From the NCBI GenBank assembly GCA_001913845.2, contig MKGP02000060.1, positions 1 through 56,113 on the forward strand: a stretch of DNA of 56,113 bases. The letters are read 5' to 3'. The translations under genes and the position numbers were made by a program. Origin of the DNA: Limnothrix sp. CACIAM 69d (GTDB lineage: Bacteria; Cyanobacteriota; Cyanobacteriia; CACIAM-69d). The notes below the pieces were generated by a model. It saw nothing but the letters and a program-made list of their open reading frames with translations, had not been told where the DNA came from and made no database searches. Positions 8,267-17,221 of the stretch are shown here, in pieces; positions within the stretch are counted from its first letter, which is position 1; the number at the start of each line of letters is the position of its first letter.

Positions 8267-9853
8267 CTAGAACTTGAACTCGGTGCGCAGTACGCCCATC
8301 ACAGCCGTATCACCGTTGTCGTTGGCATCAAACACAGCCACCACACCCGGAGTCAGGTAGATGTTGTCGTTGAGGGCGAACTTGTACATGGCTTCCACCA
8401 GAATCGGCGTGTTGTCGTCTTCATCAACGCCATCGGCATTCACCACCGTCGGCGGTTGACCCACCGTCAGTGCGCCCATGCTGCCTTCCTTGCCCAGGTC
8501 GGGGAAGGTGAAGCCCACACCCCAGGTCAGGATGTCAGCATTTGCATCATCGTTGTTCAGGCTGTCGGCCCAGGTGTAGCCGAAGAAGCCGTGCATTCCG
8601 AAGTGCTCCGAGAAGCGGTATTGGGTTTGGAAGCCAATGTTGTCGCTGTCGAAGGAGTCGCCGTTAAACAGGTTGAAGGTGTTCTTCGTACCCGAGCCGC
8701 CCAGGACGTTGAAGGGGCGATCGACCCGAGAGTAGTAGGAGTGGGCGTAGAGCAGACCGGCCGAGAAGCGATCGTTTGAGCTGGTGTAGTTCAAGCTGAC
8801 GCTGGCGCTGTAGCTGCCGTCAAACAAACCGCGACCTTCATCGGGGCTGGCGGAGTTGCCGGCCGAGTAGAGCGCGGCCACCGTGAAGTTGTCGCTAGCC
8901 CGCCAACGGATCCCCGCACCACCATAGGTAGGTTGGCGATAGATCGGGTTCAAGTCGGCAAAGGCGCTGATGGCTCCATTCCCGCCGCCATAGAGGGGGG
9001 TGTGAACCGGGTGGGCATCTTCGAGCAGCAAATCTTGACCCACGATCGCCGTGGCGCGATCGCTCAGGGGGAACTCATAGGCCAAGAAGGTCAAGCGGAA
9101 GTTCGTATCGGAACCGTTGCCGTAGCTGAGGTTGGTTAGCCCCGTCACATCGTTCAGCGGGCTGCGAACGCTGTTGGATTCCAAACGGGTGAACAGCTTG
9201 TCCTTACCGGTGAAGCTCGTGACCAACAGCAACCGCGTCCGTTGGCTGAAGGTGACGTTTTCTGCGCCGCTATCGTCGCTGTCGTCGCCCGTGAGCGTGC
9301 CACCCTGCATTCCGAAGATCACCTGACCGGACAGCTTGGTGGTGGTTGAAAACTGGTTGGCTTCCAGTTCCGAAGTGCGTGCTTCCAGGGAATCAACCCG
9401 GCCGCGCAGGGCTGCCAACTCAGCGGCAAATTCTTCTTGCAGCTTTTGCAGTTTCCGCAAATCTTCCTTGGTGGCCAGCGGGTCTGTGGCGGCCTTGATC
9501 AGGTCATTGATCCGATCGAGGCAAGCATTCAAACCAGCGGCGAACTCGTAGCGGCTGAGGGGGCGGTTGCCCTTGAAAGTGCCATCGGGATAGCCCGCAA
9601 TACAGCCGTAGCGCTCCACCAGGGACTGCAATGCCTGGAAGGCCCAATCGGTAGGCTGTACATCCGACAGTTGCGAGACGGAAGTTACTTGATCCAGCGC
9701 CATTTCCGAGTCGATCGACCCGAGCAGCGTCGCTTCCGTGGAGGCATTCACCCCAACCGGACTTTCAGCAGCCGCGCGATCGGCCGTGCCCAACATTGCC
9801 CCACCCGAAATGGCCAAGGCGGCCATCAGGATTCCATAGCGACTTTTCAACAC
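8267..9853 (-). CDS. SLH-domain iron-uptake-type outer membrane porin
   Basis: A 528-residue outer membrane protein. Residues 1-30 form a signal peptide. An S-layer homology domain follows (LSDVQPTDWAFQALQSLVER to LSRYEFAAGLNACL, ~62-113); in cyanobacterial porins it binds peptidoglycan-linked polysaccharide. Then come a coiled coil (~118-165) and a long OprB-type beta-barrel ending in the aromatic C-terminus TEFKF expected for BamA recognition. Homologues are annotated as iron uptake porins; transport of inorganic iron is family knowledge, not visible here. The start is a GTG (9853) with GAGG about 8 bases upstream. The gene diverges from urtA across a 396-base region. It is probably strongly expressed. 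Confidence 0.9.
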   Translation of the reverse strand: MLKSRYGILMAALAISGGAMLGTADRAAAESPVGVNASTEATLLGSIDSEMALDQVTSVSQLSDVQPTDWAFQALQSLVERYGCIAGYPDGTFKGNRPLSRYEFAAGLNACLDRINDLIKAATDPLATKEDLRKLQKLQEEFAAELAALRGRVDSLEARTSELEANQFSTTTKLSGQVIFGMQGGTLTGDDSDDSGAENVTFSQRTRLLLVTSFTGKDKLFTRLESNSVRSPLNDVTGLTNLSYGNGSDTNFRLTFLAYEFPLSDRATAIVGQDLLLEDAHPVHTPLYGGGNGAISAFADLNPIYRQPTYGGAGIRWRASDNFTVAALYSAGNSASPDEGRGLFDGSYSASVSLNYTSSNDRFSAGLLYAHSYYSRVDRPFNVLGGSGTKNTFNLFNGDSFDSDNIGFQTQYRFSEHFGMHGFFGYTWADSLNNDDANADILTWGVGFTFPDLGKEGSMGALTVGQPPTVVNADGVDEDDNTPILVEAMYKFALNDNIYLTPGVVAVFDANDNGDTAVMGVLRTEFKF

Positions 9854-10249
9854 GATCTATCCTCACACCAAAACTTTAGGAAATCCTCGCTTAGCTCATC
9901 ACCCTTGCGAACAACGGTGAACAAGCTAATCCTGATAGTAAATAATCAGTAAGGATTCGGTTAAGTATCGGTTATAACGTTTTTTTTAAAACAGCACAAT
10001 ATCCAAATTATCGAATGGCAACAATCAGAATCTGTAATCATGGCCACCGTTGAAACTCACCCCCGTCAGGACTTTCAGAAAAACAGGAAAAAAAAATTCT
10101 GTATCCTCAGATACAACGACCTATATTTCAGCGCCCTAGGATGGCGCTAAAATCGGGACAAGCCAGGACTTTTTTGAGTCCTTTATCCAGGCAATAAGCG
10201 GGGTTTGTAACTGATTTTTACGCAAAGCTGAGGAGTGTAAAACAATACA
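9854..10249. other. Divergent promoter region porin/urtA
   Basis: 396 bases between the porin and urtA. The urtA side has the NtcA-type promoter described separately. The porin side is AT-rich with long T and A runs (9976-9990, 10081-10098). A partial Fur-like AT palindrome near 9934-9952 is too weak to call. No open frame is credible. Confidence 0.6.
10101..10142 (+). promoter_or_regulatory. NtcA-activated promoter of the urt operon
   Basis: The sequence GTA-N8-TAC at 10101-10114 is a perfect match to the NtcA consensus. Exactly 22 bases later TAGGAT (10137-10142) fits the -10 form TAN3T. This GTA-N8-TAC-N20-24-TAN3T layout is the standard class II NtcA promoter, which replaces the -35 box. 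Transcription would start near 10149, about 100 bases before the urtA ATG. It predicts activation under nitrogen limitation. Confidence 0.88.
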
Positions 10250-11572
10250 ATGTCCGGTCAATTCAATCGCCGTAAATTTCTGTTTTACGGCTCCGCTGCC
10301 CTGAGTGCCAGTGTTTTACTCAAGGCCTGTGGCCAAGCCCCGGAAAGCGCTCCATCGCCGGGCAGCCCTAGCCCCGGGGCTAGTCCCGCCGGCTCCCCTG
10401 CTGCTAGTGGTGACACGATCAAAGTCGGTGTTCTGCATTCCCAGAGCGGCACGATGGCGATCAGCGAAAAGAGCGTGATCGATGCTGAACTGCTGGCGAT
10501 CGAAGAGATCAACAAGGCCGGCGGTGTCCTGGGCAAGCAAATCGAGCCGGTTGTGGAAGATGGAGCCTCTGACTGGCCCACCTTCGCAGAAAAGGCGAAA
10601 AAGCTGATCGACCAAGACAAGGTGGTCACCATTTTTGGTTGCTGGACTTCTGCCAGCCGCAAGGCAGTGCTGCCGGTCTTCGAGGAGAAGAAGCACATGC
10701 TTTGGTATCCCGTGCAGTATGAGGGGCAGGAATGTTCCCAAAACATCTTCTACACGGGCGCTGCGCCGAACCAACAGATTGAACCGGCCGTTGAGTGGCT
10801 GTTCAAAAACAAAGGTAAAGAATTCTTCCTGGTCGGTTCTGACTACGTTTTCCCGAGAACGGCCAACACGATCATCAAAGCCCAAGTGGAAAAGCTGGGC
10901 GGCAAAATCGTTGGTGAAGACTACATTCCCCTGGGCGGCACGGAAGTTACGCCCATCATCACCAAGATTCGCAGCGCCCTGCCTAAGGGTGGCGTAATCT
11001 TCAACTCCTTGAATGGTGACAGTAACGTTGCTTTCTTCAAGCAGTTGCAAGGGGCTGGTTTGGGCCCTGACAAATACCCTTCGATGTCCGTGAGTATTGC
11101 GGAAGAAGAAGTGAAGGCGATCGGGGTGGAATACCTGGAAGGCCACTACGCCGCTTGGAACTATTTCATGTCGGTGGATTCTCCGGCGAACAAGAAGTTC
11201 GTGGATGCGTTCAAGGCTAAATATGGCCCCGATCGCGTGACGAATGACCCCATGGAAGCGGCTTACATTGCCGTTTATCTGTGGAAGCAAGCCGTTGAAA
11301 AGGCGAAGACCGCCGATGATCTGGAAAAAGTGCGGGCGGCTGCCTATGGCCAAACCTTCGATGCCCCAGAAGGAATGGTGACCATGAATGCGAACCATCA
11401 CCTGTCGAAGGTGGTGCGGATTGGCGAAATCGAAAAGAGCGGTCAATTCAAGGTCGTGTTTTCAACGGATAAGGCGATCGAGCCGGTGCCCTGGAACCAA
11501 TTTGTGGCTGAAACCAAGGGCTTTGCTTGCGACTGGTCGGATCCGAAGAAGGGCGGTAAATACAAGATCTAA
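10250..11572 (+). CDS. urtA: Urea ABC transporter, substrate-binding lipoprotein
   Basis: A 440-residue extracytoplasmic urea receptor. The N-terminus has RRKFLF (a twin-arginine-like start), a hydrophobic stretch and the lipobox LLKAC around residue 27, so it should be a membrane-anchored lipoprotein. A Pro/Ser/Gly linker (~30-55) separates the anchor from a type I periplasmic binding fold. That fold starts with [17 protein letters not shown] and contains the UrtA-typical [16 protein letters not shown] and [10 protein letters not shown]. Its position as the first of five collinear urt genes confirms it. The NtcA promoter lies upstream, and a hairpin follows that may raise its expression over the membrane genes. 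Confidence 0.96.
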   Translation: MSGQFNRRKFLFYGSAALSASVLLKACGQAPESAPSPGSPSPGASPAGSPAASGDTIKVGVLHSQSGTMAISEKSVIDAELLAIEEINKAGGVLGKQIEPVVEDGASDWPTFAEKAKKLIDQDKVVTIFGCWTSASRKAVLPVFEEKKHMLWYPVQYEGQECSQNIFYTGAAPNQQIEPAVEWLFKNKGKEFFLVGSDYVFPRTANTIIKAQVEKLGGKIVGEDYIPLGGTEVTPIITKIRSALPKGGVIFNSLNGDSNVAFFKQLQGAGLGPDKYPSMSVSIAEEEVKAIGVEYLEGHYAAWNYFMSVDSPANKKFVDAFKAKYGPDRVTNDPMEAAYIAVYLWKQAVEKAKTADDLEKVRAAAYGQTFDAPEGMVTMNANHHLSKVVRIGEIEKSGQFKVVFSTDKAIEPVPWNQFVAETKGFACDWSDPKKGGKYKI

Positions 11573-11647
11573 GCCATTTGATCTTTGTAACCCTGATGAT
11601 GCTTGGCGGGCAATAGCCACTGCATAGGCATCGGTTCTACAGCAGCC

Positions 11648-11680
11648 AAGGGGCAGTCGGCCAAGTCGTCACTGCCCCTT
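11648..11680 (+). terminator. Intercistronic hairpin urtA-urtB
   Basis: Perfect 10-bp inverted repeat AAGGGGCAGT / ACTGCCCCTT with a 13-base loop, followed by a T-rich TGTTGTT. It sits 76 bases after the urtA stop. It is probably a partial terminator or an mRNA-stabilising stem that gives more UrtA than UrtB-E. Confidence 0.75.
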
Positions 11681-11742
11681 TGTTGTTGAAGGGCCATGGT
11701 AATGAAGTTTATTTCACCCGCACACTCAACCCAGTTCTTGAG

Positions 11743-12891
11743 ATGCTTGATGCCATTTTTAGCGGAATTAGCATTGGCTCCGTGTTGCTAATTGCAGCAT
11801 TAGGCCTGGCGATTGTGTTTGGGCTAATGGGTGTGATCAACATGGCCCACGGCGAGCTGATGATGCTCGGAGCCTACACAACATTTTTGGTTCAGAATTT
11901 GTTCAAATCCTTCGGTGAGGGGGCGTTTGAAATTTATATTTTCCCAGCGCTGATTGCTGCTTTTATTGTCACAGCAATCGCGGGGGTGATTTTGGAGCGA
12001 GGGGTGGTGCGATTTCTCTACGGTCGCCCCCTGGAAACCCTGTTGGCCACCTGGGGGGTGAGCCTGATGCTGCAGCAATTTGTCCGCAGCATTAATTGGG
12101 TGATGGCGATCGGGCTGGTGCTGTTTTGCGCCCTCTTTTTTGGCGGTTGGGGGCTGTTGGGCAAGCGCACCAATTGGGTGGCGATCAAAACCCAGGCCCT
12201 GAGCATTTTGTTGCCGGTTTCAGCGGGAATTTCGATCGCCGTGGGCAGCCTGTTAGCTCAACAGTTCAAGCTAACGGTCACCAAACCCTGGTTCGGGGCC
12301 CAAAACGTGGATGTGACGGCTCCCCGGTGGTTGCGGGGCGGAATTCCGATTGGGGACTCGCAACTCCCTTCCACCCGCTTGTTCATCATTGCCCTGACGA
12401 TTCTTTGCCTCTTTGGTCTGTATTGGTTCTTGAATCGATCGCTCTGGGGCCTGCGCATCCGTGCCGTCACCCAAAATCGCAGCATGAGCGCCTGCTTGGG
12501 CATTGCCACCAACACCGTCGATTCCTTGACCTTTGCCCTCGGTTCCGGACTGGCGGGAATTGCGGGCAGCGCGATCGCCCTGTTGGGTTCCGTGGGGCCC
12601 AACACCGGCCAAAACTACATCGTTGATACCTTCATGGTGGTGGTGGTGGGCGGCGTTGGCAAACTGGTTGGCTCGATCGTCGCCGCGTTGGCCATTGGGA
12701 CTGCGAGTTTCCTGATTGGTTCCGGAACCCTGACTGCCGTGTTTGAGAAGATTCCACCCCTTGCGGAATTCTTCAACTTCTTTGCCACCGCCAGCATGGC
12801 CAAGGTGATGGTGTTTGCCGCCATCATCGTCTTTTTGCAAGTGCGTCCGGGCGGTCTTTTTCCCCAAAAAGGACGGACGGTTGAGTCCTAA
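11743..12891 (+). CDS. urtB: Urea ABC transporter, permease UrtB
   Basis: A branched-chain-amino-acid-type (LivH family) inner membrane permease that forms the urea channel with UrtC. From ATG 11743 it has 382 residues. FSGISIGSVLLIAALGLAIV near the start and the permease signature GLMGVINMAHGELMMLGAY are seen, then about eight hydrophobic segments. ALGSGLAGIAGSAIALLGSV is also typical. The frame stays open upstream to 11680 with only non-ATG starts inside the hairpin, so 11743 is preferred. Homologues may begin a few residues further upstream. Confidence 0.93.
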   Translation: MLDAIFSGISIGSVLLIAALGLAIVFGLMGVINMAHGELMMLGAYTTFLVQNLFKSFGEGAFEIYIFPALIAAFIVTAIAGVILERGVVRFLYGRPLETLLATWGVSLMLQQFVRSINWVMAIGLVLFCALFFGGWGLLGKRTNWVAIKTQALSILLPVSAGISIAVGSLLAQQFKLTVTKPWFGAQNVDVTAPRWLRGGIPIGDSQLPSTRLFIIALTILCLFGLYWFLNRSLWGLRIRAVTQNRSMSACLGIATNTVDSLTFALGSGLAGIAGSAIALLGSVGPNTGQNYIVDTFMVVVVGGVGKLVGSIVAALAIGTASFLIGSGTLTAVFEKIPPLAEFFNFFATASMAKVMVFAAIIVFLQVRPGGLFPQKGRTVES

Positions 12892-13036
12892 ACCGCGATC
12901 TAGAAGCCTTGTTCTAGCGTTCGGATCGCTCTAAATTACACATCTTTCCAGTTTCGATGCTTCAGTTTCGATTCTCAAATTCCAATTCGAGAATTGCAGC
13001 AATTGCTAACGACAATCCTCATTGCGGGATGTGAGT

Positions 13037-14206
13037 ATGGGATCTTTACCTTCAACCCGAAAACAGCGATTAATTCCCCTCAGTTCGGAGGATTGGGCAG
13101 CCATTGTTCTCCTGATTGTGGCGCTTTTGATCCCACTGTTGCTGTCGGATTTTCGCCTGAACCTGCTGGGTCGCTATCTATCCCTGGCGATCGTGGCCTT
13201 GGGCATTGACCTGATCTGGGGCTATACGGGCCTGTTGAGCTTGGGGCATGGGGTGTTTTTTACCCTGGGTGGCTATGCCTTGGCCATGCATCTGAAGCTA
13301 GTACAAATTCCGCCCGATGCCACGGTGAAATTGCCGGAGTTTATGTCCCTGTATGGGGTGACAGAACTGCCTTGGTTTTGGCAACCGTTCTATAACTTTC
13401 CGGTAACCTTGGTTGGCATGGTTGCCGTTCCCATGGTTGCCGCTAGCATTCTGGGCTATTTGGTGTTTCGGAACCGAATTCGAGGCGTTTATTTCTCCAT
13501 TCTGACCCAGGCGGCAACCATTGTTTTCTTCAATTTTTTCAATGGTCAGCAAAAGTTAATTAACGGTACTAATGGGCTAACCAATTTTGGGCAATTTCTG
13601 GGCTTTGATATTTCATCCCCAGGAACCCAAAAAATCATCTATTTCATCACGCTTGGTGGGTTGGTGGTTGCCTATTTGGTTTGTCGCTGGCTCATTTCCG
13701 GCCGCTTCGGACGGCTCCTGATTGCCATTCGGGATGATGAACCTCGGGTGCGTTTTTCGGGCTATAACCCCACGGGTTTTAAGGTGGTGGTGTTTGCAGT
13801 TTCAGCGGCCCTGGCGGGCTTGGCTGGGGCATTATTTACCCTGCAATCGGGAATTGTGTCGCCCAAAACCATGGATATTCCCTTCTCGATCGAGATGGTG
13901 ATTTGGGTGGCCGTTGGTGGGCGTGCCACGCTCCTGGGCGCAATTGTGGGCGCGGTGTTGGTGAACTTTGCCAAGAGCCTTTTGAGCGAACAATTTTCAG
14001 CAATTTGGCTCTTTTTCCAAGGGGGCTTGTTCCTGTTGGTGGTGATGGTGTTGCCCGACGGCATTGTTGGTTGGCTCAAGACCTCCGGCATGGACTTAAT
14101 CAATCGACTGATCGGCCGATCGCCCCAATCGGTTGCCACCTATCCCAGTTTGGAAACCGATCCCGAAGTTCAATTTGAGCGCGAAGAATTGCAGGATAAA
14201 TCATGA
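13037..14206 (+). CDS. urtC: Urea ABC transporter, permease UrtC
   Basis: The second LivM-type permease of the urea transporter, 389 residues from ATG 13037. Hydrophobic segments start with AIVLLIVALLIPLLLSDF. Family motifs include GRYLSLAIVALGIDLIWGYTGLLSLGHG, RGVYFSILTQAA and the cytoplasmic loop GRFGRLLIAIRDDEPRVRFSGY that contacts the ATPases. Other starts (TTG 13022, GTG 13031) are possible. A 145-base gap to urtB contains two TTCAGTTTCGAT-like short repeats and a small hairpin. The 3' end overlaps urtD by 4 bases (ATGA), a sign of translational coupling. Confidence 0.93.
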   Translation: MGSLPSTRKQRLIPLSSEDWAAIVLLIVALLIPLLLSDFRLNLLGRYLSLAIVALGIDLIWGYTGLLSLGHGVFFTLGGYALAMHLKLVQIPPDATVKLPEFMSLYGVTELPWFWQPFYNFPVTLVGMVAVPMVAASILGYLVFRNRIRGVYFSILTQAATIVFFNFFNGQQKLINGTNGLTNFGQFLGFDISSPGTQKIIYFITLGGLVVAYLVCRWLISGRFGRLLIAIRDDEPRVRFSGYNPTGFKVVVFAVSAALAGLAGALFTLQSGIVSPKTMDIPFSIEMVIWVAVGGRATLLGAIVGAVLVNFAKSLLSEQFSAIWLFFQGGLFLLVVMVLPDGIVGWLKTSGMDLINRLIGRSPQSVATYPSLETDPEVQFEREELQDKS

Positions 14207-14982
14207 CCCATTCTTTGGATCTGCCGACGGCGGCGGCTCAGCCAATCCTCGCCATTCAAAACCTGACCGTCAACTTTGATGGATTCAAGGCCCTGAATAA
14301 CCTAACCTTCAGCATGGCCCCTGGCGAATTGCGGGTGGTGATTGGGCCCAACGGTGCAGGAAAAACCACGTTTTTGGACACAATCACGGGCAAGGTCAAG
14401 CCCACCCAAGGGGATGTGTTGTTTAAGGGTCGCAGCCTCAAAGGGCGCAGTGAATACGAAATTGCGCGTTTGGGCATTGGTCGCAAATTCCAAACGCCTC
14501 GGGTTTATCAAAACTTGACCGTGGCCCAAAATTTGGAACTGTCGGGCAATCCCCAAAAAGGCGTGCTCCATAGTTTGTTTCGGAAACCCCTGCGATCGGA
14601 ACGGCAGTCCGTGGCCCAGTTATTAGAAACTCTGGGACTCACAAGCAAAGCCCAATTACCGGCGGCCCTGCTCTCCCATGGGGAAAAACAACGGCTAGAA
14701 ATTGGCATGTTGGTCGCTCAATCGCCCGATCTCTTGTTGGTGGATGAACCGGCGGCCGGCTTAACCGATGAAGAAACCTACCAACTGGGAGAGTTATTGA
14801 TTTCTTTGGCGGAAGTGCATTCCATCATTGTGATTGAGCATGATATGGAATTTGTCCGGCAAATTGCCCGTACCGTAACGGTTTTGCATGAGGGATCATT
14901 GCTGTTTGAAGGCACGATGGATGAAGTGCAAAGCGATGAACGGGTGATCGAAGTCTATTTGGGCAAAGAAGACGAGGACTAG
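14203..14982 (+). CDS. urtD: Urea ABC transporter, ATPase UrtD
   Basis: One of the two ATPases that power urea import, 259 residues. It has Walker A GPNGAGKTT (~48-56), signature LSHGEKQ (~165), Walker B LLLVDEPAAGLTDEE (~181) and the H-loop IEHDMEFV. The short-form signature LSHGEKQRLEIGMLVAQSP and the phrase GRKFQTPRVYQNLTV are typical of UrtD/LivG. It overlaps urtC by 4 bases and is followed after 55 bases by urtE. Confidence 0.95.
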   Translation: MTHSLDLPTAAAQPILAIQNLTVNFDGFKALNNLTFSMAPGELRVVIGPNGAGKTTFLDTITGKVKPTQGDVLFKGRSLKGRSEYEIARLGIGRKFQTPRVYQNLTVAQNLELSGNPQKGVLHSLFRKPLRSERQSVAQLLETLGLTSKAQLPAALLSHGEKQRLEIGMLVAQSPDLLLVDEPAAGLTDEETYQLGELLISLAEVHSIIVIEHDMEFVRQIARTVTVLHEGSLLFEGTMDEVQSDERVIEVYLGKEDED

Positions 14983-15037
14983 GGATCTGGCAATTGCCCC
15001 TAGAAAAGACCCAAGTAATTGAGATGGAGGACTAGGG

Positions 15038-15754
15038 ATGTTGAAGGTTTCGGGCTTGAATGTTTATTACGGTGAAAGTCATATTCTGCGTGATGTGGAT
15101 ATGAATGTTCGCGAAGGGGAAATGACTTGTTTAATTGGTCGAAATGGGGTGGGAAAAACGACGCTCCTGAAAACCATTGTCGGCCTGCTGCCGCCTCGGA
15201 GCGGGGCGATCGCCCTGGCTGATTCCCCGATCGCCCATTTGTCTCCCGATCGCCGGGCTAAGTTGGGCATTGGCTATGTGCCCCAAGGTCGCGATATTAT
15301 TCCCCGGCTGACGGTGCGGGAAAACCTGCTGTTGGGTTTGGAAGCTTGCCGAGGAACCGATCGCGCCGGAGCCAATGCGAAGGATTTGACGATTCCCGAA
15401 GAAATTTTTGACCTCTTCCCGGTGTTGAAAACCATGCTGAATCGGATGGGGGGCGACCTGTCCGGGGGACAACAACAGCAACTGGCGATCGGGCGGGCTT
15501 TGATGGGCAAACCGAAGCTCTTGGTGTTGGATGAACCCACCGAAGGGATTCAACCTTCGATCGTGTTGCAAATTGAAGAAGCGGTGCAACACATTATTCG
15601 ATCGACCGGGATTGCGGTGTTGTTAGTGGAACAGCACTTGCACTTTGTGCGCAAGGCGAATCACTACTACGCCATGCAAAAGGGTTCAATGGTGGCCTCC
15701 GGTGACACGAGCGAACTCAGCAACGAAACGATTCAACAATTTCTGGCGGTTTAG
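15038..15754 (+). CDS. urtE: Urea ABC transporter, ATPase UrtE
   Basis: The second ATPase (LivF type), 238 residues. It has Walker A GRNGVGKTT (~35-43), Q-loop PQGRDIIPRLTVRENL, signature LSGGQQQ (~148) and Walker B LLVLDEPTEGIQPSI. The GTG-free ATG start has GGAGG 9-13 bases upstream. It closes the urt operon, probably ending at a weak GC hairpin near 15767-15780. Together UrtABCDE allow high-affinity urea uptake. No urease genes lie in the window, so ureA-G must be elsewhere. Confidence 0.95.
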   Translation: MLKVSGLNVYYGESHILRDVDMNVREGEMTCLIGRNGVGKTTLLKTIVGLLPPRSGAIALADSPIAHLSPDRRAKLGIGYVPQGRDIIPRLTVRENLLLGLEACRGTDRAGANAKDLTIPEEIFDLFPVLKTMLNRMGGDLSGGQQQQLAIGRALMGKPKLLVLDEPTEGIQPSIVLQIEEAVQHIIRSTGIAVLLVEQHLHFVRKANHYYAMQKGSMVASGDTSELSNETIQQFLAV

Positions 15755-15908
15755 GGAATTGGCTTAGGGCGTGAACGCCGGGTTTTGCCAGTCCCATTGC
15801 GTTCTCATGGCGGGGACTTCCCTCAACCTTCTAAAATCTTGCTCCCGATCGCGATCGCATTCAATTGAAGCGGTAGGATCGGGAGGTTTTGAGTTGAGGA
15901 ACCCTCCC

Positions 15909-16547
15909 GTGGCCTTGGTGCGTGTTCGTGAGCATGTCAATCCCCTCAGTCGCCATTATGATCGGGCGATCGAACCCCCCAATTGGTCGCAACTGTTTCG
16001 CCAACTCGATCGACCCCTTCATCTCGACATTGGCTGTGCCAAGGGGCATTTCATCTTAGCCATGGCGGCCCAAGAGCCAACCTGGAACTTTTTGGGCCTC
16101 GAAATTCGCGAACCCTTGGTGCATCAAGCCAACCGCTGGGCCGAAGAGCGCGGCCTCGAAAATGTGCGGTATTTGCCCTGTAATGCCAATCGCTCAATTC
16201 GCCCACTGTTGGCATCCTTGCCCCCAGGAATCGTGCAGCGGGTAACGATTCAATTTCCCGATCCTTGGTTTAAAAAACGTCACCAAAAGCGCCGGGTCGT
16301 GCAACCCAGCTTGGTCAAAGATTTGGCGGAGTTTTTACCCGTGGGGGCACAGGTTTTTGTGCAATCAGATATCGAAGAAGTGGCGATCGAAATGCGCGAT
16401 CGCTTCTGCGAACATGCGGCTTTTCGGCTCACCCATGCCCTGCCTTGGTTGACGCAAAACCCGTTACCGATTCCCACCGAACGGGAAAAGTCGGTTTTGG
16501 ATCAAGGCTTACTGGTTTATCGGGCCTTGTTTGATCGAATTGGCTAG
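15909..16547 (+). CDS. trmB: tRNA (guanine-N7)-methyltransferase
   Basis: TrmB puts the m7G46 methyl group on tRNA using S-adenosylmethionine, in the cytoplasm. The SAM site LDIGCAKGHF and the signature QFPDPWFKKRHQKRR identify it. The open frame goes back to 15771, but family members begin with a sequence like ALVRVREHVNPLSRHY. GTG 15909 is therefore preferred, with GAGG about 11 bases upstream; that gives 212 residues, a normal length. It follows urtE after 154 bases in the same direction, but its function is unrelated and it may have its own promoter. Confidence 0.92.
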   Translation: MALVRVREHVNPLSRHYDRAIEPPNWSQLFRQLDRPLHLDIGCAKGHFILAMAAQEPTWNFLGLEIREPLVHQANRWAEERGLENVRYLPCNANRSIRPLLASLPPGIVQRVTIQFPDPWFKKRHQKRRVVQPSLVKDLAEFLPVGAQVFVQSDIEEVAIEMRDRFCEHAAFRLTHALPWLTQNPLPIPTEREKSVLDQGLLVYRALFDRIG

Positions 16548-16697
16548 GGTTTCAATCATTCATGGTCAATCTAGCGATTCAAAATTCGGGTCGTTGACGT
16601 GGTTCTATGTTCCCACGGGGCCACATCTTGATCAGCTCCTCAAAAGGTGTTACGATTTTGTTGTTTATGTAATCACCAAGAGTATTGTTACTTATCC

Positions 16698-17087
16698 ATG
16701 AATTCTGCAAGGTCACTGCTACTATGTTTAGCAACCCTGACTCTGGCAACCGCAACCGCCAGGGCAGCATTAGCCTACCCCCGCCTTGATTGGCGAAGTG
16801 CAGATTTTGAGAGTCGTCGTGTGATTGCTGAGTCTGCTTGGCAAACTGAAGCCGAAGCCCAACGGCGTGGGGAAGCCCTACATTTTGAACACGGATTCCA
16901 AAATTTGGGTGTGCTCTGGATTCCCTACTATCGTAATCTTTCGGGCAAACGCCTCTACCAGACCATCATTATCCCCGAAGGAAATTGCGATCAATTTTTG
17001 CGGCAAAATATCCGACGCTTAGATCGCAATGCCTATTGCTTCACACCCAGTAACCGTGGTTTGGCTCCTAATCGTCGGGGCGCGTAA
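16698..17087 (+). CDS. Small exported protein, unknown function
   Basis: A 129-residue protein from ATG 16698. Residues 1-28 (MNSARSLLLCLATLTLATAT, then ARAALA) form a clear signal peptide with a likely cut after ALA. The mature part is basic and aromatic, without a recognised domain. It has two cysteines (in GNCDQF and AYCFTP) that could form a disulfide in the periplasm. The frame can be extended to 16647, but that would place extra polar residues before the signal. It stands alone between trmB and the convergent fabF. The function is unknown. Confidence 0.65.
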   Translation: MNSARSLLLCLATLTLATATARAALAYPRLDWRSADFESRRVIAESAWQTEAEAQRRGEALHFEHGFQNLGVLWIPYYRNLSGKRLYQTIIIPEGNCDQFLRQNIRRLDRNAYCFTPSNRGLAPNRRGA

Positions 17088-17160
17088 TTCCGTCAATTAT
17101 CGACTGGCAACCTTAGAAATGATCAAGACGCGATCACAAATGACTGAACCGTGATTGAAA

Positions 17161-17199
17161 AACAAAGGGCGATCGCCCTTCACGCGATCACCCCTTGTT
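17161..17199 (-). terminator. Terminator of acpP-fabF
   Basis: A 16-bp stem with two wobble pairs (AACAAAGGGCGATCGC / GCGATCACCCCTTGTT) and a 7-base loop. On the minus strand it is followed by further T residues. It lies 23 bases after the fabF stop codon. Confidence 0.8.
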
Positions 17200-17221
17200 T
17201 CCTTCAACCAATTAGCTTGCT

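Noticed and set aside
10316..11446. 376-residue minus-strand frame opposite urtA
   Set aside because: It is a shadow of urtA, His/Arg/Phe biased, without family motifs.
15767..15785. GC hairpin after urtE as operon terminator
   Set aside because: The stem is only 4-5 bp, too weak to call.
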